The notes under the pieces: generated by a model
Told to the model about the DNA's origin: nothing
Seen by the model: the letters and a program-made list of their open reading frames with translations, nothing else
Database searches by the model: none
DNA from: an uncultured Methylococcaceae bacterium
GTDB taxonomy: Bacteria; Pseudomonadota; Gammaproteobacteria; Methylococcales; Methylomonadaceae
Direction: 5' to 3'
Length of the DNA: 7,481 nt
NCBI GenBank assembly: GCA_913009515.1
Contig: CAJVYO010000081.1
Span: 1-7,481, forward strand
Shown here: positions 6,805 to 7,481 of the stretch, one piece after another
How positions within the stretch are numbered: the first letter of the stretch is position 1
Layout of the letters: each line of letters opens with the position of its first letter
Made by a program: the position numbers and the translations under genes

Positions 6805-7481
6805 ATGAGTAAAAATTTAATTATTGTAGAATCCCCTGCAAAATCTAAAACCATTGAAAAATATTTAGGGACTGATTATAAGGTGCTTGCCTCTTACGGG
6901 CATTTACGCGATTTAATTCCTAAAGAAGGGGCGGTTGATCCGGAAGATGATTTCGCAATGAAATATCAGGTTCAAGAGCGAAATCAACGCCATTTACAAG
7001 CGATTACCAAAGCACTGAAAGGCGTTGATACCTTATATTTAGCAACCGATCCCGATAGAGAGGGTGAGGCTATTTCATGGCATTTATTAGAGCTATTGAA
7101 GGCTAAAAAATTACTCAAAAATAAAACGGTACATCGGGTGGTTTTCCATGAAATTACTAAAAAAGCCGTCACCCATGCGATTGCAAATCCCGGTGAAATT
7201 GCTCAAAATTTAGTCGATGCCCAGCTTGCCCGCCGTGCTTTAGATTATTTGGTAGGTTTTAATTTATCGCCGTTATTATGGAAAAAAATCAGGCGTGGTT
7301 TATCCGCAGGGCGGGTACAAAGTCCGGCTTTGCGTATGATTGTCGAACGTGAATTAGCCATTGAAGCCTTTAAAACCCGTGAATATTGGTCGTTATCGGC
7401 TGATTTAACACATGAGAAGCAAAAGTTTAAAGCTAAATTAACCCATTTTGAGGGACAAAAATTAGAACAATTTAGTATTGA
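6805..7481 (+). CDS. topA: DNA topoisomerase I (type IA), N-terminal part, runs off the right edge
   Basis: TopA relaxes negative supercoils by passing one strand through a transient single-strand break, opposing gyrase. The frame is open from the ATG at 6805 to the window end (225 complete codons). The TOPRIM domain is complete: IIVESPAKSKTIEKYL with E9, YGHLRDL (31-37), and TDPDREGEAISWH with D82, D84 and E86, the expected magnesium ligands. DAQLARRALDYLVGF (138-152) and SAGRVQSPALR (167-177) then mark the start of the toroidal core. The active-site tyrosine region and the C-terminal zinc or DNA-binding domains lie beyond the window, so completeness cannot be judged. No clear Shine-Dalgarno precedes the ATG; the start is set by the conserved MSKNLIIVESPAK N-terminus. 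It lies 22 bp after smg and is probably in the same transcript. Confidence 0.98.
   Translation, partial: MSKNLIIVESPAKSKTIEKYLGTDYKVLASYGHLRDLIPKEGAVDPEDDFAMKYQVQERNQRHLQAITKALKGVDTLYLATDPDREGEAISWHLLELLKAKKLLKNKTVHRVVFHEITKKAVTHAIANPGEIAQNLVDAQLARRALDYLVGFNLSPLLWKKIRRGLSAGRVQSPALRMIVERELAIEAFKTREYWSLSADLTHEKQKFKAKLTHFEGQKLEQFSI

Noticed and set aside
6984..7172. Minus-strand open frame of 62 codons
   Set aside because: It is antisense to the TOPRIM region of topA, whose motifs are intact; the minus frame has no recognisable features.

Overview
The window is an AT-rich, gene-dense chromosomal segment of a gammaproteobacterium. This placement rests on an 804-residue GyrB that aligns with E. 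coli GyrB from end to end, including the long insert in its TOPRIM half. It also rests on the gammaproteobacterial neighbourhood tsaP-like LysM gene, dprA, smg, topA. Leucine is mostly TTA and codons are A/T-ending throughout, with no compositional break that suggests recent transfer. The genus cannot be fixed; low-GC Methylococcales or Thiotrichales-type lineages are guesses only.

Layout, all on the + strand: the 3' end of a family 2 glycosyltransferase (2-436); a 69-bp gap with a TATAAT box; dnaN (506-1606); a 73-bp gap holding a near-consensus parS (ParB-binding) palindrome; gyrB (1680-4094); a 44-bp gap with a strong Shine-Dalgarno and no terminator; a LysM protein resembling the type IV pilus protein TsaP (4139-5176); dprA (5127-6281), which overlaps the LysM gene, has no ATG start and has an 8-bp hairpin at its start; smg (6315-6782); and the 5' part of topA (6805 to the right edge). 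No gene-free stretch exceeds 75 bp. No tRNA, rRNA, CRISPR array or insertion sequence was seen.

Functionally the genes combine the replication clamp (DnaN), the two opposing supercoiling enzymes (GyrB and TopA), and two proteins linked to natural transformation (a TsaP-like pilus secretin partner and the RecA loader DprA). The main departures from the common plan are: no dnaA directly before dnaN, no recF between dnaN and gyrB, a parS-like site where recF would be, and gyrB joined directly to the tsaP-dprA-smg-topA block. I saw no clearly new multi-gene system. The items worth checking are the parS-like site with the recF loss, and the non-ATG, hairpin-associated start of dprA.
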